This document shows, piece after piece, positions 1-13,700 of a stretch of DNA of 64,000 bases. Within the stretch, counting starts at the first letter, position 1; each line of letters starts with the position of its first letter. This DNA comes from Xestospongia muta. Taxonomy: Eukaryota > Porifera > Demospongiae > Haplosclerida > Petrosiidae. The position numbers and the translations under genes were made by a program. The stretch lies in contig OY848917.1 of assembly GCA_963693285.1 (NCBI GenBank), positions 10,230,192 through 10,294,191 of the forward strand, in the 5' to 3' direction. The notes under the pieces were generated by a model. The model had not been told where the DNA came from, made no database searches, and was given only the letters and a program-made list of their open reading frames with translations.

Positions 1-319
1 TTCTTTTATATTTATTATCCTATTTTAAACAGAGGATGAAATAACATTGCGCCATCCATATGCAGGTAATACCATCATGATTGTTACATTCAACCATGCT
101 GAAAAATATACTGGATATAATGAGAGGCTCTAACCCTGTCAATTGATCATACAAATCTTGATTTATATCAAATGGCACATAAAGTTCATATATATCATCT
201 TAAGAACTGATTAGTTTGCTAACCAATCTATATTTATACAGGTTGCATTTATCAAAATTATTTGTTACAAACACAAAAAACATTCTAATTATTGTCCTCT
301 GGAATTAACTGTTTATCAA
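1..319. other. A+T-rich flank, nothing recognised
   Basis: No convincing coding frame, RNA gene or repeat is visible. It lies beyond the C-terminal end of the retroelement relic. Confidence 0.5.
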
Positions 320-2183
320 ATGCTTGAACTAATTTTTTATTACATAATTGGGACATATGTTCCAGCACATTTGTTGGTTCAGAGTGGCTTCCAGTGTGAC
401 TTTATCTCTGTAGTGATCTTATTCCCCTTAACATTTGCTGCTGCTATGCCCAAATATCAGCTGCTGTTTCACTACACTCCAAACAAGAGAGGCAAGATCT
501 CCTGTTGCATCTTGTATCTCATTATGCCTCAGGATTACTAAGATACCTTTCCTACATGATAAATGTATCATTGATAATGCATGTGATAGACTGAATTGAG
601 AGCTACAAACATCACACAGATCCAGGACATTTCTCAATGGTTTCTTGTACTTAATTTGTCACAATATAACTTATTTTTGAATTCTGCAATTTCTGTTTGA
701 ATCTAGGCCAGAGTACATGTACATTCCACAATCCAGCAGCTCTATTAAAGAAGCTAAAAGCATTCGCTGCATTCACTAACAACACCCCTCACCCATCCTG
801 TCGATTTTTCCTCAAATGGTTCATTCATGTCATGTATAGCTCCCTCAATCCCAGCTTTAGTCCCAGCCCACAGTTGAGTCATTCCACACACCTCTTCAGC
901 ATCAAACCTCATCGCCAGGCGTATCACCTTACTGACTACTCTCCAAAGTGTCTCACCAACTCCAAATGGACGCACACCAGGGCATTTGTCCAAAGCAATG
1001 AGACCTCTAACATCCACCCATGGAACAATGGAGTTAGAGAAGCTACTGACTCATGAAGTCTTCCACTATGAGCACCATAGGGAAGGAACAAGTTCTATCA
1101 GTGAATAGCATAACAACCTCCAGGGCCAGCTCCACCTTGGATCAATAAAGCTACATGCATGATTTGTGCACCACTGATCTCAACCTTCTCTAAGCTAGGC
1201 AAGTCATTGCAACTGAGAAGGGCCACCTGGAAGGTAGTTGAGGGGCCAGATGCTTCTGATGCAAGATCTCTCAGACAGACAACTACAATACGTTCCCCCA
1301 AACATCCTTAGTCTCAATCAAATCTGACAGCTCCAATACATCTCCTCTTTCTTTTTCAGACAACCACCTGACTGCAACACAAACTTTACCATTCAACATC
1401 AGCCTGGTGAACACTCTAACAATATGGCCATCATGTGCATCACCTTTGCATGTATTCCTCAGGGACTTATCACATCTAATTGCCTCCTGTAACAGTTGAT
1501 CAAACTCATTGTTCTTCCACATTGTCATAAGGCTCTCCAATTCTCTTCTTATGTCAGCCAACGTTTTTATCATTCAATCTCTTTGGAGCATGAGTGCAGA
1601 AAATACAATAAGACAATCAGCTAGGTAATTTCTCACAGCCAAATAAGTAACCTCTTGAGACAGCATGTCAGCATAATGACAGCCAACAGGTCCTCCAGGG
1701 AAAACATAGTGCACATTGGAGGTTGAATACCTTCTTCCAACGTTGAAACCAAACATCAGTAACATTTTCACCATTAGAATAAATAAATAATTCCCCAAAG
1801 GCTCTTTGCATAAGCTGATCAAAATCAATGTCATCCTCATGAGCCAATCCCAAATAATACTTAACAGCTTCAATATGACCTTTTGCTCCAACTGAGATTA
1901 GGTGATCTGTCACCACTGGATTCCCCCAAATAATGTGATAAATTTACTGTCTTTCCTCTGGTTGGGGCAGTATGATGATCTGGCACCAAAGAAGCAATGA
2001 ATGCCAAAGCTGATGATGGACAGAAAGTTGATGACAGACACAACATTGATGAAGAACATGTGGCTGTCACTACATTTTTCTGCCTACAGATCAGCAAGTT
2101 GTGACAGTTGCTTGATTTACTCAGTAAACATGATACACAGTGTCTTTCCTTCTTGGCACACACACATGACAGATTTAGCATAG
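320..2183 (-). mobile_element. Relic of a reverse-transcriptase retroelement, internally deleted
   Basis: Read on the minus strand, 2183 to about 754 gives the front of a retroelement polyprotein in several frames. There is a segment with FPGGPVGCHYADMLSQE and LMLQRD (1916-1574), then ADIRREL...CDKSLRN...VRVFTRLML (1573-1283), then SCNDLPSLEKVEISGAQ...QGGAGPGGC (1301-1098), then IALDKCPGVRPFGVGE...AGIEGAIHDMN (1017-754), the start of the RT region. A second block at 637-428 (CDVCSSQFSLSHALS...RHNEIQDATGDL) matches the C-terminal end of the same element type, with faint similarity down to about 320. The RT core expected between the blocks (over 1 kb) is missing. Frames are broken by a stop at 1574 and by shifts near 1283-1301 and 1668-1750. 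I recognise the type from similar metazoan elements; its clade is not assigned. The element is dead. Confidence 0.75.
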
Positions 2184-2213
2184 ACTCAATTACACTGACA
2201 GCAACATGCAGTG

Positions 2214-2249
<36 letters not shown>

Positions 2250-2266
2250 GTTGTTGTTGTTGTTGT
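2214..2266. repeat. (ATT)n/(GTT)n compound microsatellite
   Basis: About 12 ATT units run directly into about 6 GTT units. The run gives tyrosine and cysteine homopolymers in one frame that are not evidence of a protein. It lies just outside the N-terminal side of the retroelement relic. Confidence 0.95.
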
Positions 2267-3896
2267 GCTCTATCTAAAAGAGTATTTGCTATTACAGAAG
2301 AAAAGAGAAGTAATTGTTAGATAGTCTCCAGTGTTATAAACTGTCGCAAGTACTTCATCTGTAGTATAGTTTAGGATTGAGACTCATATTGTTCTAATTT
2401 TGGGGTGGTTTTCTAAACAATTTTTAATGTTAACTCAATTGCTAAAGGTATACAATTATTGGCATTAGTCTTATACAATCAAATTTTATTTTGTTGAATG
2501 AACATTTACTTCGTTTTGCTCATTATCTGTTAAACTTTTCCAGTTTGGGTGATGATTTTCTGCTTTCTCGGCAGCTAGGTGAAATATTGTTTGTGGTAAT
2601 GATGTCACTCTTTCTAAAAGATATTTTAATACAGATTCAGCAACTAAACAATCTTCCATTCTCAAGAAAGCTTTAATCAATTCTTTAAAAGTAACTGCAC
2701 TACATTTCTTTCCTTTCCATGCTCACAATATCTTACTCTTCTTTTCTACATCACTTTTATCACTGAGTAATAATACAATGCACTGTTTCACTTGATATAT
2801 TGAGACAATGACTAGCTAGTATATAGTCATCATTCACATATTGTCAGTCTTGAATGAACACTCCTTTATCATATTCTTGCTCTACCATGTCATATGATAT
2901 CCATACTGAATCAATAGAGTTGGAAGATCTAAAAGTAGATATTATAACATACTAAAGGCATGGATGGGGAAATTATTTTTTTAAAGTAGCATATTTTCTA
3001 ATAATATGAGAGCTATTATTGTATTTGAGGAGGGCTAGTAAAACAGACAAGGTGTACGGGATCCCAATATGGAAGGGATATGTTAAATGATGGTTGGGGT
3101 CAATATCTATCACGACTATTGAGACCCACTGTTAGAACAATACAGTATAGTTGTAAACTTCTATAGGTGGACTGTTTTCACAGAATTTACAGAGTGTTAA
3201 GGCATTTGCAAAAATTTAGTATCTTTTGTTAATAGAAATGTGGTTTCGCACATGTTAAGTAAAAGTGGTGAGTTCTTAATAATATTGTACAAATATTTCA
3301 AGCATAAAGAAGTTCAAGGATTGAATGCAAGTCTATTGATATAAAAACATTGTATCAAGGAGAATGAAAAAAGAGAGGTCATTATAGTAAATACTTGGTG
3401 AAAGAGAAAGCCTTAAGAATAGCATTGCAGCAGCATTTAACATATTGCTCAAGAAAAGCAAATGACATTGAAGAAGTCAACTCTCAGACATTTGAAGGTC
3501 TACATTATCAAAGATGCAGTTGTCCACCAGCATTGAAAAATAAATAATAAACAATTACCTAATATGCAATAGCAATTTGTGACCAAGCTTCATTGTCTTG
3601 ACATGTGATAGTTTGGGAGAAGAAAAGGAAATGGGATAAATGAACATAACAATTTGTGATGACATTTGTGGGAACACATGGATAATTGTGAATGTCAGAC
3701 AAGTTGGTGGATGTTTTTATGCAATTAATAAACTGAAACTGATCAATCACATTGTGTCATGAATGTTGAGTACACACAATATTTTCTAAATATTAAGAAT
3801 AAATTGAAATGGGGAACTGCCAAAACAATCTAATAACCTACAAATAACAAACTTTAATTTAAAAAGTTAGAAAAAAAGGAAATGTCAAAATAAAAA
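2267..3896. other. Intergenic; right part is the duplicated 3' flank of SRCR copy A
   Basis: No gene is supported in 2267-3540. From about 3540 to 3896 the sequence matches 20790-21111 and 40480-40850, the 3' flanks of copies B and C. It shares blocks such as gtgatagtttggg, acataacaatttgtgatgac and ggaacacatgga. This marks the left end of the tandem-duplicated unit. Confidence 0.7.
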
Positions 3897-4714
3897 TCAT
3901 GGATCATTAATGATCATAGAAGAAGAAACTGTCTCTGATTCATTGTAGGACTCTTCTATGTTTTGATACTCATTCTCTTGAGATACATTATGCACAGTAT
4001 CACAGGTTGGATTTAGAACTGGAACTACTTCTTGGTGATCTACATTTGATAGAGTGGCTTGTGATACTGTAGTGGATTCTTCATTTTCAATATTGTTGTT
4101 TGGTGAACCAGGATCCCCATCCAATTGATGTACTGCCTCGTAATGGGGACATGGGTCCTGTATTTGTGGGATCGTGCTTAATGTGGGATTTTGGAATGAT
4201 GTGGTAGGACTTGTTCTGGTTGTTTGAATAGAAGGCAATTTGACAGTATCTAATTCAATTTGTTGAGTGTTAGAGATTTCGTCAATGATGAAGGCACTTT
4301 GTCTCTTACGATGTTTTCCAGTGATAACAATGGCAACTGAAACACAGCATATAAATGCCACAATAATTATAGCAAGAGAAAAAGTGGCTATACTACCAAC
4401 AGTTGCTCCACTGAAGCTAATACTTGATGCTAAATGTAAAGACATAGTAACATAATCATAAATTTCCAGCTTAAATCAGTTATGTACTGCTGTAGATAGA
4501 TTGTATATTTTGAGTATGCTTATATATTGTTTTATCCAGTGCATGTTGTCAATGTCATTTAAAAAATTATTCTATAGGTGTGTTAACTTACATGAAGTGG
4601 GAGGAGACAGAGACATTGATACTGTTAGTGGTACAGAAACAAAAGTAGAAGGAACATTACGCTGGTCACATGAATTCTTTGATCTTAATGTACCTGGTAT
4701 AGTCCTAAGGTTAC
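3897..4714 (-). other. Copy A stalk exon and TM/tail exon
   Basis: Stalk exon 4592-4714 (123 bp) is Ser/Thr/Pro-rich, with [19 protein letters not shown] and no dipeptide repeat. Final exon 3897-4429 holds [16 protein letters not shown], the membrane helix, a basic anchor and the tail. The tail contains about 42 residues between DPGSP and EYQN that copies B and C lack. It ends near [13 protein letters not shown]...INDP, with a YxN motif that could bind an SH2 domain if phosphorylated (inference). Confidence 0.85.
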
Positions 4715-7700
4715 CTATGTTAAAAAGTGGAAATGTGATTTTAACTGATCGTATGATACATTTAAGTATACATTATACTTTTGAGTTTTAACATTAATTT
4801 AATAGTATATCACTCAGAATTAAATGTTCTATTGTGTATCAAGGGATTATCATTGTAGTATTGAACAATGTTAACAATTAAAATATACAATGAATACAAA
4901 CTTACTACATTGAATAGTGACATCTTCTGAATGACTACATCTATAATCTGGGTTAGCAGGACAACCTTGACAAGAGCTTAAACATGTATAACTCTCACTA
5001 CAAGCTAAGTTACTCATCCAAATAACTTGTGAAGAGTTACCAGACCTATAATTATGCAATAGCAAATAATGTAATCTATTCTACTACTTGTATACTTACA
5101 AGGCAAGATGATTATAATTTGTATAGTTAGAATATCCCAATTGTTTACAGAGTACAAGTGCATCATTAGAATTAAATCCATCATCACATATTGTTCCCCA
5201 CTGTCCATGACAATAGACCTCCACACGTCCTTCATTAGAGTATGTTCCTCCTTGAAGACGTACCATACCTTGGTAAGGATTACTGTCCCAGATTCTAGTG
5301 GTATCTACAATAATATTGATAAGATGTACAACTGTCAAATTAAGTAAATTGTACTCACAACAATTGACAGTAGCATCAAAAGAGTTAGAACTGCATGCAC
5401 TATCAATAGTTGTAGAATAAAAGCACTGGAAGATAGTGAGGTAATTGTTGTGAGGACAGTTGAAATCATCCAGTAACATTGGGCTGTAGTCAGTGCCATA
5501 ACTGAAACATTAATGTTGTAATTACTTATATCCAACAATGCATTATGTCTAACAGTGAAAATCCAGCTCTAGAGTAACTTGATGCTCCAGTGTATCCTAA
5601 CTGATGACAAATGACATCAGCTTCATATAGACCATAATTGTAGTCAACACAGATATTGCCCCATTCACTGTTGAGGTACACTTGAACTATACCATAGTAA
5701 TAGGAAGATAAGGTGGCTCCGTTACGATAGAGCCGTACAGTACCCTCTGAAACTAATCAAATAAAACAATGTCGAATTTTTTTATTATACAAATAGTTAT
5801 ATACCAGCTTTTCTTCCATGAATGCAAGACAATTTAGTGGCAGTAGTTGTATGAGCTATGTTAAAAGCTAGAGAGCAAAAAAGAAAACATAATTTCTAAA
5901 ATGAGTAATTCTTATCAAGCAATTATGTAGCCCAATAACAAAAATGTTTAGGTATTTGTTACACAACTAAAGGTACCATTTTTATACTAAGTGATAATAT
6001 ATTTTACATTAACTTACTACATTCAATAGTCACGTCTTTAGAGTGATTACAAGCAGTGCTATTAGTACTATGTGGACAAGTATTACTGTCAATAAAACAA
6101 GAGTCTGAATAGGAACTGTTCATATAAGAAAGCCAAATTGGAATAGATGAGCTCCCAGGTCTGACAAAATGAATAATTAATATATTAATGTTATGCTAAC
6201 CTATACCATCCATCTTACAGTATCAAATGGTTATAGTTTACATATCCTGTATATCCAAGTTGTCTGCAAACAGTATAGGCATCTTTAAAATCAAATCCAT
6301 CATTACATATTGTTCCCCATTGTCCATTACAATAGACTTCAACACGTCCTTGATTAGAATAACGACCTTTCTGGAGACGTATCATACCATGGTAGCGATA
6401 GCTGTCCCAGATTCTAGTATAATCTGCAAAGATTTTTAAAATTTGGAATGGATACAATGATTCAACTCACAACAGTGCACAGTTGCATCATAATGGTTAG
6501 AATTATTACATCCACTATCAATGTATGTAGAATAAGAACATTGTAGTATATTGAGGTAAGTGTTGTGAGCACAACTGACTTCATCCAGTAACATTGGGTA
6601 ATAATCTGTACCATAACTAAGTATACAAATATGTTATATACTCCAGTCTACATAGTAATTACTTCATCTTACTAATCCAGCTCTAGAGTAACTTGAAGCT
6701 CCAGTATATCCCAACTGGTGACAGATGACATCAGCTTCATATTGATTGTAGTCATGATCATCACAGATATTGCCCCATTGTCCATTGTACCATATCTGTA
6801 CTATACCATAATAATAGGATGATGAGGTAATTCCATTAAGATAAAGACGTATGACACCCTCTGAAACTAATCAAATGGTAAACAATAGTAAAAGAGTATT
6901 TTTACAAAATATGTACAAATACCTCCTGCCCTTCCATGAATACAAGATGATTTTGTGACAGTATTTAAAAAAGCTGTAGTAACAGCTAAAGAAAAATAAA
7001 AATATAATAAATAAACATCGTCAAATAAGTAACTGAACAATTAGGTTTGTAAGAAAGAACTTTGTCTCCAACTTACTACACTCAATTGTCACATCCTTAA
7101 AGTGACTACAACCATTGCTATTAGCAGTACTTGGACAAGTATTACTATCAACAAAACATGAGTCTGTATAGGAACTGTTCATGTGTGAAATCCAGATTTC
7201 TGTAGATGAATTTTCAGGTCTACAGAATATTAATCTCATTCTATTTTCAGTTAACAGTTAACATACATTGTCAAATGGTTATAATTTACATATCCTGTAT
7301 ATCCCAGTTGTCTACAAAGAGTTTGAACATCATTAGAATCAAATCCATTAGCACATATTGTACCCCACTGTCCATTACAATAGACTTCAACACGTCCTTG
7401 ATTAGAATATCGACCTCCTTGTAGACGTACCATTCCAAGATAAGGATTATTGTCCCATATTCTAGTAGCATCTGTTATAAAGCTAGAAATTTAGCAATGT
7501 TTGAAGTCATACAACTCACAGCAATAGACAGTGGCATCATAAGAGTTAGTGCATCCACTATCAACATTTGTAGAGTAAAAACATTGTAGAATATTGAGGT
7601 AGTAATTGTGAACACAGTTAACATCATCCAGTAACATTGAATAGGAGTCTGTCCCATAACTAAGTAAAGGAATATAAGACTATCTATTGTTTAGAAAACC

Positions 7701-10700
7701 CTTACTTCACTAGTTCAGCTCTAGAGTAACTTGTAGCTCCAGTATATCCTAACTGATGACAAATGACATCAGCTTCATATTGATCATAGTCATCATCATC
7801 ACAGATATTACCCCACTGTCCATTGAATCGAATCTCTACTATGCCAAAGTGATAGAGGGATGAAGTCACTCCATTACGAAAGAGACGAACTAAACCATTG
7901 CTATTAGGAGAATCTATGTAAAGAAGAGATAATATATAATATATGATAGTACGTGTTACTCTCCTTTTAGTTTCTTACCACATGTAGATTCAGTGTTAAT
8001 TGGTTTACTATATGATGTGCTGTAAGCTGTGAAGCAGAAAAAATTGATGACATTAAATTATCAACTTACTGCATTCCATAAGAACTTCTTCAGAGTGTGT
8101 ACAATTACTTACAGCTGTAGATGGACAAATATTATTGTAAGTAATGCATTGATCTGATGAATAACTATTCATATTATTCAGCCATACTGGTTGAGAGGTT
8201 TTGGATCTGTAAAAATTGAAATAAAACAGACATTGCTATATTATTGCTAGTGTTGCCATACAAAATATTAGATCATGTGGACAAATGTCAATATATTACC
8301 CATAAAAACGACCGTAACTAAAATGTACAGAATATCCTAGTTGTTTGCAGATAACATTAGCATCATTTGAATCAAATCCATCATCACATATTGTTCCCCA
8401 CTGTCCATTACAGTAGATTTCCACACGTCCTTGATTAGAATAAGTACCTCCTTGCAGTCGTATCATACCAGGATAAGGATTACTATCCCAAATTCTAGTG
8501 ATATCTGTAAAAATATTATTAAGTTATCACTGAACAGACTTGACACTACTCACAGCAGTAAACAGTAGCATCTTTAGAGTTAGAATTACAATAACTGTCA
8601 ATTTTTGTAGAGTATGAACACTGTAAGATTGTAAGGTAGTTGTTGTGGTCGCAGTTGACATGATTTAGTCTCATTGAATTGGAGTCAGTGCCATAACTAG
8701 GTGAAAAATAAGGTACAAGCCACTAGAATGTTATAAACTGACCTCACTAATCCAGCTCTAGAATAACTAAAGGCACCAGTATATCCTAACTGATGACATA
8801 TGACATCAGCTTCATATTGATCATAGTCATCGTCATCACAGATATTGCCCCACTGTACATTATACCATATCTGTACTATACCATAGTAATAAGAGGATAA
8901 GGTAACTCTATTACGATAGAGACGTACAACACCATTACCAGATGGTAGAGTATTAGCAACTATTGAGGGGCAATGATTTGCACTGGATGAAGAGGTCTTT
9001 GCTAAAGGCAAATGACAAACAAAGTTAACAACTTCAAATTAGTGCTTTTAAAATTCATAGTAGTTTAAAAAATAGGTTTAGGCAACAGAAATGTATACAA
9101 CAATAAAAAGATTACTCTAAAATGTAAGTACAAACTACAAACGTATTAAAACAACACAGAGACTTTAAGTAATAATTATTATCAATCATATATAGTGTTC
9201 ATACAAAAGCTTTTATTGTGTGCATTAGAGGTCTTTTCAAATCATAAAATTAAGTTCCTTTTTGAAAGTACAGGTAGTATTTTGATGTATAATACATCCA
9301 ATACATACAGTTAATTTAAGAAGGGGCAGTCTTAACTTCTTTTTTAAATATTTCTACAAGTCATTCATCATTTTCAGTCATACTTGATTTATTGCATGGG
9401 ATTAATACTATAGCTTACTACAAGCAATTGTGACATCTTGTGAATGAGTACAACTGGTTACACTTGATGTATAGCAAGCATTACTTGATCCAAAGCATTT
9501 ATCATTTGAGTTACTACTCATTTGTGTTGACCATATAGGTTGCAATTGACTAGTTGGACCAGGTCTGTAATATAATGAATACGAGTTATATGACAACAAA
9601 TGCATAGCAGGATTACATACATCTTCAAATGATTATAGTTTGTATATCTAGTATATCCAAGTTGTTTACAGATAGTATTAGCATCATTAGAATCAAATCC
9701 ATCATTACAGATTGTTCCCCATTGTCCATTACAGTAGACCTCCACACGTCCTTGATTAACAAAGTCACCTCCTTGGAGGCGTATCATACCAGGATGAGGA
9801 CTATTTTCCCAAATTCTTGTGGTATCTGTTAAAATAAATATTTTTTGTATGTATAATATATTAGACAGAACTTACAGCAGTAAACAGTAGCATCATAACT
9901 GTTAGTACATCCACTGTCAATATATGTAGAGTAATCACATGATAGGATAGTAAGGTAGACATTTTGCTGACAGTTGACATCATCCATTACCATTATACTA
10001 TAGTCGGTTCCATAACTAAACAAATTGATTATAATTTCAAATTAACTTAACAATAATCTAACCTCATTAATCCAGCTCTAGAGTAACTTGATGCACCAGT
10101 ATATCCTAACTGATGACAGATGACATCAGCTTCATATTGATTGTAGTAATAATCATCACAGATATTACCCCATTCACTATTGATATAGACCTGCACTATA
10201 CCATAGTAATAGGAGGACGAAGTGATTCCTTTTTGAAAGAGGCGTACAATACCATTGCCATCAATATTCTCTAATGTAATGATATAATTATAATAATAAA
10301 TGATTTATTAGTTATATTATATAAATATTTTATTCTTACCACAAGTAGATATTCTATTTGTTGATTTTAAGTTGTTTATCTTGTAAGCTAAAAGAATAGA
10401 CACTCATTGCATTGTATATTGATGTTAGCTATTCATAATCTACTTAGCATTGTAGATATTTTGAAATAGTGTTATCATACATTAATTTCAAGAAAATTGT
10501 CTAATGTAGCACAAAGTGGCAAGTTTGAGCTAAAACTACAAATGTACCCTCATAAACAAGTGATTAAGTTATGCTATTTATACTTACTACATTCTACAGT
10601 CACATCTTTAGAGTGGTTACAGCTGGCTACTAAGATTGATGGACAGAAATTACTAGAACCATAGCATATGTCAGATGAAGAGCTAGACAAGTGCATTCCC

Positions 10701-13700
10701 AAAACAGGTTGACTAAAATTGTCAGTTCTACGATGATACATATACATTGTATATTCCACATTACTTATGAGGTTGCAATTATTGAAAAGAACTAGCAAAT
10801 ATTATTATAATTAAAAGATGTTAGCATTATTACTCACAGACTTAGGTGATTAAAGTCATAGTAACTGTTATATCCCAGTTGTTTACAAACAGTTGTTGCA
10901 TTATTAGAACCAAATCCACCAGCACATATTGTTCTCCACTGTCCATTACAGTAAATTTCCACACGTCCTTGATTAGAATCACTACCTCCTTGTAGTCGTA
11001 TCATACCTGGGAAAAAATTCGTGTCCCAGATCCTAGTGGTATCTATAACAAATATATACATTTATATATTTATGATAACTGACAGCAGAACACAGTAGCA
11101 TCATATTCATTAGTACAACTTTGAGAACTTGATGTAGAGAAAGAGCACTGAAAGATAGTAAGGTAACTCCTATGAGCACAATTAAGATTATGCATCATTG
11201 TAGAAAACCCATCAGTACCATAGCTTGAAGAAAAGAAAATATATTGTAGATATATATCTATGAACATAGTATAGGAACTGGCACTAACTTCATTAATCCA
11301 GCTCTAGAGTAACTTGAGGCTCCAGCATATCCTAATTGATGACAGATGACATCAGCTTCATATTGATCATAGTCATTATCATCACAGATATTGCCCCACT
11401 TTTCATTATACCATATCTGTACTATACCATAATAATAGGAAGATGAGGTAACTCCATTATGATAGAGACGCACAATACCATTACTTTGTGGAAACCCTAA
11501 AGCTAAATACATAAAATAATAACAGATGTTGCAACGTAACAAATTATCCAAGTTTTTATGCTAGCCATGAACAACTTATTTTTAAACACACATTTATCTT
11601 ACCACATACTGATGGTATTGTATTACTTGATGTAGAAATCAAACTATAGTAACCTAAAAGCAAAAAGCTAGTGATATTGGTCATATTTTGTGAACTTGTT
11701 CAATAAAATAGTGAGTTTTGTACCATAATAATGAATGTGCAAAGATTTATAAAAGAGTACTCTGCATGAGTGTTTTGGGATTATATTGCAGGACAAATAT
11801 AGAAATCCAAAGTTACTCATAAATGTGGTATGGATTGTTTTTAACATCCTTAATTGTATTTATTTATAAATTCAAAATTTATGTATAATAATAGATTGCA
11901 CAAACATTTAAAAGCTGGTGTACAATTTGTAATTTTAAGCATTAATAGCTATAAAATGCTGTCTAAATCTAACAGTAATTTATTATATAGTTTTTTCCAT
12001 ATAAACGTGTAAATTTGTCTACACTTACTGCATTCAACTGTCGCATCACTGGAGTGATTACAGGTAGTTAGAGGAGCTAATGGACAGGAATGTTTTACAC
12101 TATAACATGTGTCAGAAGAAGACTTAGACAAAATTTCCCAAATAGGTTTATTGGAATGATTAGATCTATTGTGATATAATTATATACAATCAACATGTAT
12201 CATTTGTTAGATCACATTGTACAATTTTGGCATTTAATAAAAATTATAAAGGTCCTCTAAAGTGTTAATCATGAGTAAATGATTCATATTTTTAAAGTAC
12301 TATCTGTCTGATATTTTATATATCTTTAAAATATGACATTTAGTAATGGCAATAAGTGATGTCAAAGAATTAACTTACAAATTAAGGTGATTATAACTAT
12401 AGTAATAGTTATATCCCAATTGTTTACAGATACGTATAGCATCATTTTGGTTAAATTTATCATTACATATTGTTCCCCATTGTCCATTACAGTAGATTTC
12501 GACACGTCCTTGATTTGAATAAGAACCTCCCTGCAGTCGTATCATACCAGGGTAAGGATTACTGTTCCAGATCCTAGTGGTGTCTGTAATAAATTTAAAA
12601 TGTATAACAACTCTAAAAAATTTAATTATTCAAACTCACAGCAGTACACAGTAGCATCATAAAGGCTACTATCGTTACATCCACTATCAATGTATGTAGA
12701 ATATGAACACTGGAAAATAGTGAGGTAGTGTTTACTGGCACAGGAAAGGTCATTCATTCTCATAGAAAGAGTATCAGTGCCATAGCTTCATTAAATTAAA
12801 AGAAAATGAATAATATATTTTCATGAAATATTACCTCGCTAATTCAGCTCTACTGTAACTTGAGGCTCCAGTATAACCTAACTGATGACAAATAACATCA
12901 GCTTCATATTGACTATAGTAGTTATCATCACAGATATTTCCCCATCCATTGTTGATAAAGATCTGTACTATACCATAGTAATAGGAAGATTTGGTTACTC
13001 CATCATGATAAAGACGTATGGCACCATTACCATCAGGAAAGTCAGCATCTATACAATTATGACCACATGGAATAAGTAATATTCAAGAGGTTTAATAGTT
13101 AATGGTTCTGTATTCTAAACTTACAACAAGTTGAAATGATATTGCTTGATTTAGTTTTATGAACATTATGAGCTAAAGAAAACAAAGAAATGTATAAGAT
13201 ACATATTTACAAGGAGTTTTTATTAATAGAAATAATCACTACTACTACTAATAATAAATATACATACATTATACATACATACATACATGCATACATACAT
13301 ATGTACATATATATATAATATATTGTGTATTATCAGTTAGCACAGAAATATATTGTACTTACTACATTCCACAGTAACTTTTTGAGAATTTGTACAGCTA
13401 GGTAATGGCCTTGATGGACAAGAATTATGAGTACTATAACAGATACTAACTGAATTGCTAAACATTTTTGTTTCCCAAATTGGTTGACTAGAATTATCTG
13501 ATCTAGATTAATATGTCAAATATATTTGGATTATTCTACAAGTATTAGTGCTTTGATAACTTACATATTAAGATGACCATAACTATAATAGTTATTATAT
13601 CCCAATTGCTTACAGATAGTTAGAGCATCATATCCACCAAATCCATCATCACATATAGTTCCCCACTGTCCATTACAGTAGACCTCTACGTGTCCTTGAT

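Noticed and set aside
697..1056. A 119-codon plus-strand frame
   Set aside because: It is the antisense of the retroelement coding region, whose recognisable motifs are on the minus strand.
2108..2320. A frame with poly-Tyr and poly-Cys
   Set aside because: The homopolymers are the translation of the (ATT)n/(GTT)n microsatellite.
2486..2680. Opposing 60-64 codon frames on both strands
   Set aside because: No recognisable domain, no splice context and no second copy; open on both strands by chance.
3559..3750. A 63-codon minus-strand frame repeated near 20774-20959 as an apparent conserved small gene
   Set aside because: Both lie in the duplicated 3' flank of the receptor genes. Similarity comes from the DNA duplication; the copy C equivalent does not stay open and no domain is seen.
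5108..5347. Plus-strand frames of about 60-106 codons recurring in all three receptor copies (also near 22300, 23398, 41991)
   Set aside because: They are antisense shadows of the 205-bp SRCR exons and recur only because those exons are conserved.
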